DNA of 64,000 bases from Paguma larvata (Eukaryota > Chordata > Mammalia > Carnivora > Viverridae): assembly GCA_030068075.1 (NCBI GenBank), contig CM057824.1, positions 126,470,414 to 126,534,413 of the forward strand, in the 5' to 3' direction. The first letter of the stretch is position 1. Each line of letters begins with the position of its first letter. A program made the translations under genes and the position numbers. The notes beneath the pieces are model-generated. The model saw only the letters and a program-made list of their open reading frames with translations, was not told the DNA's origin and made no database searches. Shown here piece by piece: positions 21,851-33,482 of the stretch.

Positions 21851-21987
21851 TTTTTTCTTAAGTGGGCTCCATGCCCAGTGTGGAGCCCAGTGAGGGGCCA
21901 ACGCAGGGACGAACTCACAACCCTGAAAACAAGACTTGAGCTGAGATCAAGATCCTGATGCTTAGCTGACTGAGCCACCAAGCACCC
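21851..21987 (-). mobile_element. Old, short CAN-SINE subfamily
   Basis: A short variant with 'GTGGGCTCCATGCCCAGTGT' joined directly to the tail (no GA/CT block), then 'GAACTCACAACCCTGAAAAC' and 'GACTGAGCCACCAAGCACC'. The flanking repeat TCAGGAACTCAATGATTTT (21832-21850) versus TCAGGAACTCAATTATTTT (21988-22006) differs at one base. The copy at 30598 is of the same short type. Confidence 0.92.
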
Positions 21988-22299
21988 TCAGGAACTCAAT
22001 TATTTTCATCCTAATCTGCCAGTTACCAGTGACATGACCTTGGAAAAGACCCTTAACATCTCTGAGTCTCTATGACATAAAGAGTCAAACAAGATTTCTC
22101 AGGTGACTTTCCATGAAAACATTCTGTGAGTGGTTTTTATTTGTGATATTGTTAGCAGATTTGTGTATTTTAATTTATAAGGAAAAATCACATTCACCTA
22201 AGGATATGTATAAAGAGATATAGACAATGCCTAAAACAATTCTACAGAGGCCATGTCTCTTCTGGACTCTATTGATATTGTTAAGAGATTAAGGAGAAG

Positions 22300-22960
22300 A
22301 GACCAAGAGGAAAATTAGTGCTGCTCAGTTACATATCTTTCAGCGTCAAAGAATTATTGAACAATGTTAAGATATTTTCCACCAAGATTCTTGACTGGTC
22401 ATGGAATGTTATTCAATTCATCGTTTTTTCCTTGAAAACAATGACTTGTATGCTAATAAATGTCTTCGTTCAATTACTGGACAAAAATCTCAGTTCCTCC
22501 TTAAGAGGCTTTTCTAATTCCGTTCTGTAATTGCAGTAAGGCATCTCCGAGGATTTATCTCTGCTGATGCACGCCAGCAGTATGTGGCCTTTTCTTGAAC
22601 CCGTCAGAATTGTGACTTTTCTTTGAACTCTTGGCTGCTTGGTGCTACTGACCTTGTTGCTCGTTTATAACTTGGGTGCCATTTATCACTCCCAGACTTA
22701 CAGATATTGTTGTGGAAAGAGACTGAATGCAATCATTCATGCCGTTGCCTCTTTCTAGTGGTGCCTCGCAGCTTCCTTCCTTACAGGATAACTGATAGGG
22801 AGAGATTAGTGACAAAGCTGTAATTCTATTGAGGGATTGTGATGTAACTATATCATAAACCATGAAGTGAGACTCAAGAGGTTTGAGATCACGACTGCTG
22901 AGATTAAGTTATGGCTGCCACAGTCAATCTCTGTCAATATGTGTTTTGTGATGGTTTGTA
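22300..22960. other. Candidate conserved non-coding element (weak)
   Basis: Repeat-free, compositionally complex DNA. It includes 'TGCACGCCAGCAGTATGTGG' and 'AATGCAATCATTCATGCCGTTGCC' (22728-22751). There is no convincing coding frame. The call rests only on absence of repeats and composition. Confidence 0.22.
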
Positions 22961-23960
22961 ATCTGCCTGTAAAATATTAGCTACCTGTAGAAAATACCTT
23001 TTTTCCCCTCTAGTATTGACTTTATTATATAGCTTCTGCAATTTCAGGGCTTAAAAGAAATATTGATTTTTATTTTTATAAAGTAAAATGCAGACATTTT
23101 AGGGACCATTTAGAAAACTTGCCCTCTGATTTGGTAATTCAAATTGAGGTCTAATCAAAATAGCATTATATTACTTTCAGGTGTGCAACATAATGATGTG
23201 ATACTTGTGATAATACACGTTTTAAATCTGTGAAACTTTTTGTCGATTTCTGACACAACGCTTGAACTATTTAGGTTTTAATGCTTTGAAGTTGAAGTTT
23301 TTATGCATTTGTGAAATTTACAGAGATAATTTATTAAGGTTGAAGTTCACATAGTAAACAGAACCATTTTGAAGTAAGCAAGTCAGTGTCCTTTAGCACA
23401 CTGATAATGTTGTTCAACCCCAGGGTGAAACTCGGAACCCATGGGCAGACTCCCTCTACTTTCTTACCCCCTAGCCCTGTGTGTGAAATACTCAAAGTAG
23501 AAACAAATAAATTGCCTTGATATTTTACATATTCAACACTTAGAAGGAATTAAAGCCATTAGTTTGCAGTTATCCATATTATTGCAGTTAACTTGTGCCT
23601 TCAGCACCACGTTTGTAAGTTGTTTTTTGGGGAGGAGGTTGTCAGGTAACACAAGTCTGTAGAGATACTAGTAGCTATTACTTTTTAAGTGTGCAAAGAA
23701 ACTGGCTAACCTAATACATGCAGATTTTTTTTTTCCTGCAGGATTTTTCAGAAACCTTTTAGATGTTCATAAACTCTGTTTTCTTTAGTTTAGTGCTGTA
23801 GCAAACCACATTTCCTGAATTATTTGCATATTTTTCCTGGAGCATTCTGACTGTACTGTTAAGGCCCATTTTATGTCAAACAACAATCTTGGCCTCATTA
23901 TGACATTGTTGGAAGACATTATCAAGAAATAGGGTTTTACTAAAAGGACTTGAAAAATAT
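22961..23960. other. Unassigned, repeat-free sequence
   Basis: No gene, RNA or repeat recognised. Confidence 0.45.
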
Positions 23961-23972
23961 GAGTCAGACTTT

Positions 23973-24186
23973 TAGGGTTTTTTTTAATGTTTATTTTTGA
24001 GAAAGAGAGAGAGACAGAGTGTGAGCGGGTAAGGGGTAGAGAAAGAGGGAGACAGAGAATCCGAACCAGGTTCCGGGCTCTGAGCTGTCAGCAGAGAGCC
24101 CGATGTGGGGCTTGAACTCACGAACCGTGAGGTCATGACCTGAACTGAAGTTGGATGCTTAACTGACTGAACCACCCAGGCACCCC
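23973..24186 (-). mobile_element. CAN-SINE
   Basis: TTTTTTTTAATGTTTATTTTTGAG tail, GA-rich block, 'AGAGCCCGATGTGGGGCTTG', 'GTGAGGTCATGACCTGAAC' and head ACTGAACCACCCAGGCACCCC. The flanks GAGTCAGACTT (23961-23971) and GAATCAGACTT (24187-24197) are the duplication. Confidence 0.95.
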
Positions 24187-24274
24187 GAATCAGACTTCCA
24201 AAGCTCATACTGACATCATACTCTTGGCGCAAAAGGCTGAGATTCAGGATTTTTAGAATTTTGTATAGTAAGTA

Positions 24275-24535
24275 AAAATAGCAGTTAACATTTCAAAAAC
24301 ATTTTTAAATATTATCTGTATTTCCATCAATAATCTTGAAAACTAGGTATTATTGTCCTAATCTTATAGATAGATAAATGATTTGACTTTAGTCACATTG
24401 AAATATCTTCCTTTGGAATTGGATGATATGCCCAGTATCTCACAGTTCTAAACAGTGGAGTAATGATTTAAGTGCAGATGCCTGGGGTTATAAATCCTAC
24501 AGTCTTTGCTTTTACTTTGCAGCATTGCTGTGTAA
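24275..24535 (-). mobile_element. MIR-like ancient SINE remnant
   Basis: The order 'AACTAGGTATTATTGTCCTAATC..ATAGATAGATAAATGA' (24342-24379), 'CACATTG' and 'CAGTGGAGTAATGATTTAAG' follows a reverse-oriented MIR core (spotted by the GGTA.TATTAT.CCCATTTTACAGATGA pattern). Strongly diverged. Confidence 0.45.
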
Positions 24536-25450
24536 GCATGAGCTGGGGACTCTCGTTTTCTGTGCCTTATTTCTGTATTTATAAAAATAAAGACACTGGA
24601 TGATCTCTAAGGCCTGGTCTAGCTTCAAAATTCTGTTGCTTAAATCCTGTACTATTTCCTAGCCTGTCTAAAGCATTTAGTAAAAAAAAAAAAATAAAAT
24701 AAAATAAATTTTATATCCCTGTGTCAGGAACCCCAAGATCTCAATAAAAATGTTAAAATACTTTACCATATAAATGAACAATTATGACGGCTGACCTTTA
24801 TACAAACCTCCCAGAACTCAGAATGAGTTATAGGATCAAGGGGGGAACTTTGCTTTGCTTTTATAAATATAGTTAAGACCAATGTAAATACATGACTTGC
24901 CTTAAACACTAGGGTTTCTTCGCAGGAACATAGAAACATAGATTGAGCTCGCAAAGAGGTTATGTGTGTGTTTGCCTTTTCCTGGCCATCCTTGTTCATC
25001 AAATAAAGGAGTTAATTTTGGAGGCTTAGGTCTGTATCCAGGTAGGAGGGGAGAGAAGGTCAAAAGAGATCCACCACCTTTGAATCAACTTATTTATCAT
25101 TTTATTAGAGGAAACGACTAGAGTGAATAGCTTGGTCAAACTTCAAATGACCAAATGCATTTTAATTTTTTTTCCTCTCAACTTTTAAATATTTTTGCCT
25201 GATTACATATGTATCTTAGAAAAAAAGTTCTCAAATTTCCCTTCTTTTTAATTTTGATAAAGCTTCTTAAACTCACAGTATTATATGCATATTTCCACTT
25301 ATGAAGAGTTCATAAGCTCTTTATACTATTCTGATAATACAAAATAATTTTTTGTTTGCTCTGCAAAATTTAAAATATATGCCATACTAAATGTGGTTTT
25401 CAAACTACATATCTCTTGCTTCCTCAAGCTTTCGCTTAATATTCTGGTAT
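24536..25450. other. Unassigned sequence with an A-rich simple repeat
   Basis: An (AAAAT)n-like run lies at 24680-24710. 'GATGATCTCTAAGGCCTGGTC' and 'TAGCTTCAAAATTCTG' (24599-24635) look like the end of another old MIR-like repeat. No gene is seen. Confidence 0.45.
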
Positions 25451-25461
25451 CTTCTCTCAAC

Positions 25462-25673
25462 TTTTTTTTCTCTAAGTTTATTTATTTATTTTGAGAGAAA
25501 GAGAGAGAGCAGAAGGGCAGAGAGAGAGAGAGGGAGAAAGAGAGAATCTCAAGCAGGCACGGCGCTGTCAGCACAGAGCCCAGTGCGGGGCTTGAACTCA
25601 CAAAACTGTGAGACCATGACTGAGCCAAAATCAAATGTCAGACGTTTAACCTACTGAGCCACCCAGGTACCCC
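25462..25673 (-). mobile_element. CAN-SINE
   Basis: (TTTA)n tail, long GA-rich block (25493-25546), 'AGCACAGAGCCCAGTGCGGG', 'CTGTGAGACCATGAC' and head ACTGAGCCACCCAGGTACCCC. The target-site duplication is weak (CTCAACTTTTT versus CTCCACCTTGTTTT). Confidence 0.92.
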
Positions 25674-27892
25674 TCCACCTTGTTTTATATTACCAATCAC
25701 TGGTTGAGTGAACCTTTAGGCAGGATAGGAAGTAAATTTCTGTTCTCACTTCATTTTCATAAAGAAGTTTCCTCTCCATGTTCAGATAAGGAAACTGAAA
25801 ACAAGTGTCTGCATAGAAAAAAGCTATTTGGTAATATTTTGGAAAAAAAATGGAAGTTTCCCAAATCCTCTTTTCCCCTAATCCTCTCTTAACCTTTTGA
25901 TGCTTAGTCATTTTCTTTTGAGTCAAAATTTTTTTCCCAGTTACTAACTAGAGTAGACCAGCCAAATTTTCATTGTCAGTTTCTGTGCATCTAGTAAAAG
26001 CAGTACTCCAAAATTACTTTCATGGACTTCATGAAACCTCACATGTTTTAGAAAATTTTTCATTTCACTTACCAATCAATATCCACTGTTAGTTTTCCAA
26101 GACTCCCGATAAGAAACTGATAGACTGATTCCATTAAGCAGTTGGTGTGATGGGTAGGAATGGAAGTTAGCTTCACGTGGGAAGGAAAGTTTTGAGCAGG
26201 GCCTAAGTTTTTAAGTCTTGATGTATTTATTTAGGTTTTTTGGCTTTATGACAACAATGAGTGGGAAAATAAACATCCAGATGTTACAACATCTTTTAAA
26301 GCACAGATCCTCTGGAAAAATAACTTTTGTGTGTATAATATAGTTTATTCTTCATTATCTGAATTTTTCTAACAAAATTGCTTCTGTTTTTGGATATCTC
26401 ACTACCATCCAGATTAAGCGTTTGATTCCATTTATGTGCCCACCTAGATTTATCCCTCATTCACCCCCAGAGAGAGAGGCATCAGAAGTGAGTCTACGGT
26501 TAGGGTCACTAATCACTAGCTCTTGAATATACCCTAGGATTCACAGCTTCCTGACCATAGAATATGTCAAATGCTTCATATAAGGAGGCCTGCATATTGA
26601 CCTTCCTGCCTATGGACAGGCAGCACCTGCAGGGCTGCGAAAGCCCCTTAGGGACACATGGCTGGTTCTGACATAGGGAATGGATCTATGCAAGGACTCA
26701 TAAAATCTGAATGATTTATCCAAAGTAAACACTGGGATATTGCTCCCTCTGGTCCTTTCTATGTGGTGGAGGCACATAACAAGCTCTCCTTATTTTTCAC
26801 TAGAGGATGTCCATGGAAATTGTCATGACTTATTTCATTGTCAAGAGGATTGATTTTTCCCATAGGAACAATTGTAATGGGTGGTAGGTGTATCTCTGAC
26901 CAGGACCCAAGGTAAAATTAACCACAGCAAAACACACAACAACTGTAAACATGTATGATAATTTAAACTTTCAAAATCTTGCTTGAAATCATAAAATAGG
27001 GATGATATACTGAACATATTAGTTATATAAATAAAATTTTAATTATAGATTTGAGTAAAAGTGTATAGCCAGTTGTGATAAATACACTTACCAAATGACC
27101 ATTTTATTTGCTTTCTTAGAAATTAGAAAGTATTGTTTGATAGTTTTTTTTTTAACTGACTTTAAAAACTGTCTAGGGAAATTTGAATCAATGTCTTATT
27201 TTTCTTTCCACATGTTTTTTTTCTGAAGCAAGCAGATGTGTTTTGCAGGAATAATCTACAGTTCCTTTTATTTTGCCAAGCCAGCGTATCATTAAATATT
27301 GAGTGAGACTTCCAAGGACGTGAAAATTGAATAACGTAGTGGTGAAATTTACCAAAAGTAGTTCACTGATGCACAGTGAGGGTCTCTTACAAGAATATTC
27401 AGGGACAGTGTCTTGAAGCAAATTTTTGTGCTTCTTAGTAGTGACAGTGTCCACTTTGTTTATGACATGTTCAGGTCACCAGAGGTGTCTCTGGAGATGG
27501 GGTGATTTAAGGAGGCTACAGGATAATGCCTCTCTGTAGGCTTTGGCATCTCATCCCCTCCCCGCTCCTTGCAGTTGAGTACCTTGGCATCAGCTCAATA
27601 TTTCCACCCTTCCCATCTTAGAGTGGACAACAAAGTGTTCTCTGTGACTGACTCTTATGAGCCAGAGGCATTCTGCTCATCTCTCCTGGCCCTTCACTGC
27701 CATACCTTCCCCAAAACATAAGCATACTTCTTGTCCAGCCCAAGACCTGTCTCATTTAGTAGAACACACTCATTCTAAAGAAAAGATGGGTATACCGTTA
27801 ATGAAGTAGGGAGTGAGAATTAGCATCAGAGATCATTTTACATATTAAACCACTGAAGGGTAAAAAGAATCAAGTGTGAAATAAGTAGCCTG
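25674..27892. other. Unassigned intergenic sequence, 2.2 kb
   Basis: No gene recognised. The 26400-26950 part has the higher GC of a decayed LTR-like repeat, but I cannot name it. Confidence 0.45.
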
Positions 27893-28035
27893 GTATAAAG
27901 GCTAGAACACTAGCCTAGAATTCAGAAAAGGTGTGTTACTGATGGTTGTGTCACTGATTTGCTGTTTATCTTTGGGAAAATGCTTAAACTCACTGTATAT
28001 CATTTTCCTTATCTGTAAAGTGGACCAACTTTAAC
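27893..28035 (+). mobile_element. MIR remnant
   Basis: The order 'GGCTAGAACACTAGCCTAGAATTCAG', 'GTGTCACTGATTTGCTGTTTATC' and 'CACTGTATATCATTTTCCTTATCTG' then 'TAAAGTGGA' follows the MIR core (GTGACCTTGGGCAAG..TCCTCATCTGTAAAATGGG). Diverged but in the right order. Confidence 0.6.
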
Positions 28036-28189
28036 TTCCATAATTGTTTGTTGATAGATGGGATTTGCCTTTGTTCCCTTATGCCATATATCTCTGGTCA
28101 AACATACAGACTAGATTAAGTATGTGTGAGTATTAATTTTGACATCTTGTTCTTAGAAACATTATTAAATTCTGCATGTTTATATCAGT

Positions 28190-28846
28190 TGTATTAGGGT
28201 TCTCCAGTGAAACAAGAATCAACAGAACAAAGCTCTCTCTCTCTAGATCTGTCTATCATCTATCTATCTATCTCTCTCTCTCTCTCTATCTATCATCTAT
28301 CTATCTATCTATCTATCAATCTATCTATCTATCTATTTTCTATCTATCTATCTCTCTATCTATCATCTATCTATCTATATCTACAGAGAGAGAAAAAAAT
28401 TATGAAAAATTGACTTATGCAAAAATGGATGTTGAGAAGTCTCAAGATCTTCAGTCAGAAGGCTGGAGACCCAGGAGAGCCTTTGATGTAGTTCTAGTCT
28501 AAGTCTGAAGGCCTGAGAGCCAGGAGAAAGAAGGAGTAGGCTCAGGACCCAAGAAAAAACAATATTTCAGTTTGTTTGAATGCATGAAAAGACAAACGAT
28601 CCACCCAGTTGGGCAGGAGGAGTTGCCTCTTTCTCATGGGAGGGTCAGCCTTTTTGTTCTACTCAGGCCTTCAACTGATTGGATGGGGCCCACTGGAGAG
28701 GGTAATCTGCTTTACTCAGTCTGCTGATTCAAACGTTAACCTCTGAATCCGAAAACACTACCAAAGACATATCCAGAATAATGTTTGACCAAATATCTGG
28801 GTATCGTGTGGCCCAGTCAAGCTGACACATAAAATAAACCATCACA
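28190..28846 (-). mobile_element. Solo LTR of ERVL type (MLT2-like)
   Basis: The left end TGTATTAGGGTTCTCCAG and the right end 'AAGCTGACACATAAAATAAACC' plus ATCACA are the reverse complement of MLT2-type LTR ends (TGTGATGGTTAATTTTATGTG..). Inside are 'GGCTGGAGACCCAGGAGAGC', 'CAACTGATTGGATGGGGCCC' and 'AATGTTTGACCAAATATCTG', all typical. A tetranucleotide microsatellite has expanded in it. No retroviral genes are present, so it is a solo LTR. Confidence 0.78.
28231..28385. repeat. Compound (CT)n / (CTAT)n microsatellite inside the LTR
   Basis: Runs of CT and of CTAT alternate with interruptions (ATCATCTATC, CAAT, TTTC). The LTR consensus has a GA-rich/TATA part at this position, so the microsatellite probably grew from it. 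The ORFs reading SIYLSIYL repeats here are only translations of the repeat. Confidence 0.95.
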
Positions 28847-29610
28847 TTGATCAAAAAAGAAAGGATATGTACACTGTGCATTTGTTCCTAATATTTGAAT
28901 TTGATGTTGGTATCTTATCTATTTTATCAAGAGGCTTTAAAGATGTTTGAGGAACTAAGAACATCAGAATCATATTGTCTTCCCAAAAGCCCATCCAACT
29001 CCAGAGCATCTGACTTTAATAATATCACGTATGTGGAGAGGATGGCACCTCCTTTCTTTGATATTTATCATGAAGAGTAGACATTAGAAGCCTATTAGAA
29101 CTAGATACAATTTCTTTTTTGTATAGCTCTTTCATCCATGATGTCATTTAAGCTTTCTTGAAACTCTTGACTTTAATGTTTACCACCTTTTAGTTTGATT
29201 AAGCCCACTAAGTGTGCTTTTATTTTCCACAAATGACCTCCTTCAAGTCTCCAAAACATAGTTCCTTTTTGGTACCATGGACTTGAAAACAAACATGTCC
29301 GTTGTGGAATGAAGAATATATTTGAAACATATGTTCTTCTCATGGTCTTTACCTAAACCTTAAAGTGCTTTTATTCTATTTTCACCTGGAAACTTGTATG
29401 TCACATGGCTTATATTAATTGCCCTTAAGTAACAATAACCACAAGTGCTACAGTATATAAGTAGTTGGAATTGGGAAACAAGGATGCTGGATAACTAACT
29501 AGAAGAGAAAGATGGTGATGTCAGGGTCAGAACCTTGGGTTTGTGATTAGTGCTGTGGGGCTTTGAACTTTTGTGCAAATTCTTGCCTACAGTCTTCCCT
29601 ACCTCATGAA
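28847..29610. other. Unassigned intergenic sequence
   Basis: The 61-codon ORF at 28895-29080 was considered and not accepted. No other feature. Confidence 0.45.
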
Positions 29611-29626
29611 CATGGTCTTATTTTCT

Positions 29627-29840
29627 ATTTTTTAAAAATGTTTATTTATTTATGAGAGAGAGAGAGAGAGAATGTGAGCAGGGGAGAGGCAGAGAGAGAG
29701 GGAGGCACAGAAGCTGAAGCAGGCTGCAGTCTATGAGCTGTCAGCATAGAGCCTGATGCGGAGGCCCGAACTCACATACTGTGAGATCATGACCCGAACT
29801 GAAGTTGGATGCTCAACCAACCAAGTCACCCAGGTACCCA
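29627..29840 (-). mobile_element. CAN-SINE
   Basis: Tail TTTTAAAAATGTTTATTTAT, (GA)n, 'CTGTGAGATCATGACCCGAAC' and head CAACCAAGTCACCCAGGTACCC. The flanks CATGGTCTTATTTTCT (29611-29626) and CATGACCTTATATTCT (29841-29856) match at 13 or 14 of 16. Confidence 0.95.
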
Positions 29841-29856
29841 CATGACCTTATATTCT

Positions 29857-30583
29857 AAGAGTCGGCATCAGTATTCACGTAACTTGTGATACCTTCTTTG
29901 AGCTTACCTAGCACAATCTGGTTTTCCTTTCCATTTTTCCATACCATAAATGCATATTGACTGTGAAGCAAAGGATAGTTCAATTGTTATTAGTTACAAT
30001 TTGAGTCTTGTTCTACTGGAAGCAGTTGCTAGAGAATTTTTAGGGTAAGGCTAAGGGGGAGACATTTAGCCATTATATGGAAATACTTTTTGGAATGCTT
30101 TGATCTAACAAGTGAGAAATTATAGATACATTGAAACATTTATTTTTAAAAATTAGAGAACATTCTTGCAAAAAATAACAAAATGTGCAAACAAAAGCAA
30201 AAAGGGAGAGGAATAATTAAGTAAATTAATTAAAATTACCTCATATGATTTTGACAATGAGAAGTAAATTGTAACAAAACATGTTCAAATCATACCTAAA
30301 ATAGTAACTTAGTAAAAGGGGGAGATATTTTCCAGGGCAAGGGAGTGAATAGCTACAGAATTGTCAGATAATCAAATTAATGAAAAGGAATGAGTCATAT
30401 GAACCCACTGGAAAAAGACTTAAATTTATTGCTGATTGGACGTCATTCGTCACTCTGATGAGGATAGCATGAAACTCCTAATGACATCAAAGCAATGAAG
30501 GCATCTGTGACAAACCATGACAAATATGTGGTGTAAACTCAAAGAATGTGAGATGGTAATGTACATTTGCATATTTGAAATGC
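29857..30583. other. Unassigned intergenic sequence
   Basis: AT-rich, no gene or repeat recognised. Confidence 0.45.
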
Positions 30584-30597
30584 CTGAAATCTTATTT

Positions 30598-30735
30598 TTA
30601 TTTATTGGTTTATTTTTAAGTAGGCTTCATGCCCAGTGCAGAACCCAACATGGGGCTTGAACTCATGACACTGAGATCAAGACTGGAGTTGAGATAAAAA
30701 ATTGGATGCTTAACTGACTGAGCCACCCAGAGCCA
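30598..30735 (-). mobile_element. Old, short CAN-SINE subfamily
   Basis: Same short type as 21851: 'TAGGCTTCATGCCCAGTGC' next to the tail, 'ATGGGGCTTGAACTCATGAC', 'CTTAACTGACTGAGCCACCC'. It is flanked by the perfect 14-base repeat CTGAAATCTTATTT (30584-30597 and 30736-30749), although the body is diverged. Confidence 0.93.
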
Positions 30736-30749
30736 CTGAAATCTTATTT

Positions 30750-31453
30750 CCGTGAAAGAAATTTGATAAAAGTTTTTCAAAATTGGATACCAACCCTAAA
30801 CATTTTTATTGCATTACAAGTAACAAGTTGTGAAGATAAAAGTTTTCTCAATGATCAATACTGAAATAAAATTTCAATAAGTTAGTTACACTGGAGAAAA
30901 GATTGGTCTCAATACTAGAATGAGCTAATCTCATAGTTTGTAATATTTTCAGCTTTTTAAAATTTTGCAGGTTTTAATGGTTTATTTTTTCATTTTAAAT
31001 ATTCACGTACATGTCTAATTTTGTATTTGTAAGTTTATATTCTCCTTCATGAAAAAGGTCCCTCAAATAGAATAAGTTTCAGGCCTACAAAACCTGGATC
31101 ATTCTATGTAGCACACCTTTTCATACTCTAGTAACATGTATTTATTTTAATTATTTTTGCTGTTTATTAATCCTTTATGTAAGGAAACAAGAGTTTTAAT
31201 CTTTGAAACTTGATACTCAATGGTAGAAGTTGCTTGATAAAGGATATGATAGGTTGCGTGAGTGTCCAACCGAGCATGAGGATGGTCTAGAGAGATGCTC
31301 TCAAAGTCTTTCTCTTCAATAGGAGAATGATTGAGATGTTTAGAGGAAAGCTTTATATGATATCAATTCATCATTTTGGAAATTTAGAAAATATTGCTTT
31401 GAGTAGTTCAGATAATTAAATCTTCCAATCAAAGCATAGCTTTGTTTGCCTTA
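30750..31453. other. Unassigned intergenic sequence
   Basis: No gene or repeat recognised. Confidence 0.45.
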
Positions 31454-31465
31454 GAGAAGACATTT

Positions 31466-31683
31466 ATTTATTTATTTATTTATTTATTTTTGTGTTTATT
31501 TATTTTTGAGAGACAGTGTGAGTGCGGCAGGGGGAGAGAGAGAGGGAGACACAGAATCCGAAGCAGGTTCCAGGCTCCAAGCTGTCAGCACAGAGCCCGA
31601 CGCGGGGCTCGAACTCATGGACCATGAGATCATGACCTGAGCTGAAGTCGGGCGCTCAAGCGACTGAGCCACCCACGTTCCCT
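31466..31683 (-). mobile_element. CAN-SINE, young-looking
   Basis: (ATTT)n tail, 'AGCACAGAGCCCGACGCGGG', 'GGCTCGAACTCATGGACC', 'GAGCTGAAGTCGGGCGCTC' and head GCGACTGAGCCACCC. Many CpG sites remain, as in the consensus, and the 12-base flanks GAGAAGACATTT (31454-31465 and 31684-31695) are identical. Both suggest a recent insertion. Confidence 0.95.
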
Positions 31684-31695
31684 GAGAAGACATTT

Positions 31696-32765
31696 TGAAA
31701 TAAGGTTTTTGATTTCATTCTTCCTCAGTTGTGATAAAAAACATAAATTCTTTCTCCAAAATAATGACTATTTTCAATGTGAAGACAAATTTCTCTCAGA
31801 AAAATCCCTATCCCTCAACTTTCTTTTGCCCTTGAGTGTAAATTCCAAACAAATTCTAATAAGATGTTCCTTTAACTTAAGCGTATGTTTAGATTGTGAG
31901 TACTATTAGTATTATAATTGATTTTCTACCTTTCAAATACATCTGGAACACACAATTAGAGTGAGTCAGTAATTTTAGTTATGAAAAGTTAAAAAACAAA
32001 ACATGAACTAAAAAGAACTTTGATTTTTGTTTCAGTGAAGGTGACATATTTTCAAAGAGGAGAAAATTCAACTGCAAATAAATTTAGTTTATTCCATATC
32101 CACAACAGGTAAGTTTTAGAAAAGGAATGATAAACTAAACACATTTGAACTTCATTCTTTTGAAAAAATAATGTTTTATATTGCAATAACTATGAAGTAT
32201 GAATTTATCTTGCAGATGTACAATAAAACTAAATACAGAAATTTTCTTGCTGTTTCTTTAAGATTAGTCCAGATTTCTTTAAAATTTATTTTATTCTACA
32301 AAGTTATGTCTTTCCCTTTATTTCTTAAAATATTGTTATTTAGAGTAAATAAAAGTATGTTTGTTCAATGATAGGTATTTCCTAGTTTGTTTCTTTTCAA
32401 AAAAATTATTGAAATAAGCTAAGAAATGGGGGTTTCAGGCAATATCTATTTCTTGAAAACTTTAGAATTAGTTCTCACTTATCTATCTGGTCAGACTTGG
32501 ATATGGTTCTGCCCTTTTAAATGATACTTCTAATTTCCTAACAGTTCAGTAGAGGATATTATGACTTTTAAATCCTTCCAATGAAAACGTGCTAGAGAAG
32601 AAAAAAAATCTGCTGCTTGGTTGCTTGGGTTTCAAGACTGCAGGATAGTGGATATCTACGATAGTCTGAATGACCTACTGTAGAGATATCCCCATTTATC
32701 CTCTTCAGGTAGATGTTAAAAAAAATAAACAAAGAGATGGGCTACAAGAATGTGAGGACGAAAGA
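31696..32765. other. Unassigned AT-rich sequence
   Basis: No gene or named repeat. Several short plus-strand ORFs are within chance for this composition. Confidence 0.45.
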
Positions 32766-33482
32766 GGCTTTCTCTTTGCCACATCTATGAGAATAAAGAC
32801 CATTCAGAGCAATCAGACTGTTGACATTCCGGAAAATGTCCACATCACTCTGAAGGGACGCACTGTTATTGTCACGAGCCCCAGAGGAGCCCTGCAAAGG
32901 GACTTCAGTCACATCACTGTAGAACCCCTCTTTCTTGGAAAGAAAAAGAAGAGGCTCAGAGTTGCCAAATGGTTGGGAAATAGAAAAGAAGTGGCTACTG
33001 TCTGTACTACCTGTAGTCATGTATAGAACAGGATCAAAGGTATTACATGGGACTTCTGTTGCAAGATGAGGCCTGTGTATGCTCACTTCCCCATCAATGT
33101 TGTAATTCAGGACAATGGTTTTCTTGTTGAAATCTGAAATTTCTTGGGTGAAAAATACATATGCAGGCTTCAGATGAGGCCAGGTGTTGCTCGTTTTGCA
33201 TATCAAACCCAGAAAGAGGGGTTAATGCTTGAAGGAAATGACATTGAACTTGTATCACATTCAGCTGCTTTGATTCAGCAAGTCACACCAGTTAAAAGCA
33301 AGGATATCAGAAAGTTTTTGGATAGTATCTATGTTTCTGCAAAAGGTACAGTTCAGCAGATGATGAATAAGATCTAAGTTGTCCAGCTATAGAAACAGCA
33401 AGATGCCGGATGAGTTTTCCGACTTATTTGTAATATTTTAAAGATGCAGTGAAGGCTGTATTGATTTGGGGAAAGAATAAAA
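32766..33482 (+). pseudogene. RPL9: Processed pseudogene of ribosomal protein L9 (60S subunit, uL6)
   Basis: This is an intronless copy of the RPL9 mRNA, a large-subunit ribosomal protein of about 192 residues. A 5' UTR piece (CTTTCTCTTTGCCACATCT) leads into a reading frame with [70 protein letters not shown] and [13 protein letters not shown], all close to the parent. Disabling changes are visible. The parental start codon is now ATA (32793-32795). A TAG replaces a Gln codon at 33024-33026. A TGA replaces an Arg codon at about 33138-33140. One base is lost just before the old stop (TAA at 33368-33370), so the frame runs on to TAA at 33375-33377. The 3' UTR ends TGTATTGATTTGG and a decayed A-rich tail (to about 33482). 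No introns, A-rich tail and stops mean an L1-mediated retrocopy, not a gene. A clear target-site duplication was not found. Confidence 0.96.

Noticed and set aside
28231..28385. CRISPR-like or satellite array
   Set aside because: It is a simple tetranucleotide microsatellite inside an LTR. There are no spacers, and this is a mammalian nuclear sequence.
28190..28846. Intact endogenous retrovirus
   Set aside because: Only LTR sequence is present here and at 1194-2386. No gag, pol or env reading frame flanks either.
28895..29080. 61-codon ORF with a protein-like appearance (EALKMFEELRTSESYCL)
   Set aside because: ORFs of 60 codons are common by chance (over one hundred expected). The preceding TTTATCAAG is a weak acceptor. 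No known protein was recognised.
32742..33206. 154-codon minus-strand ORF
   Set aside because: It is the antisense shadow of the RPL9 retropseudogene. The plus strand has the clear homology.
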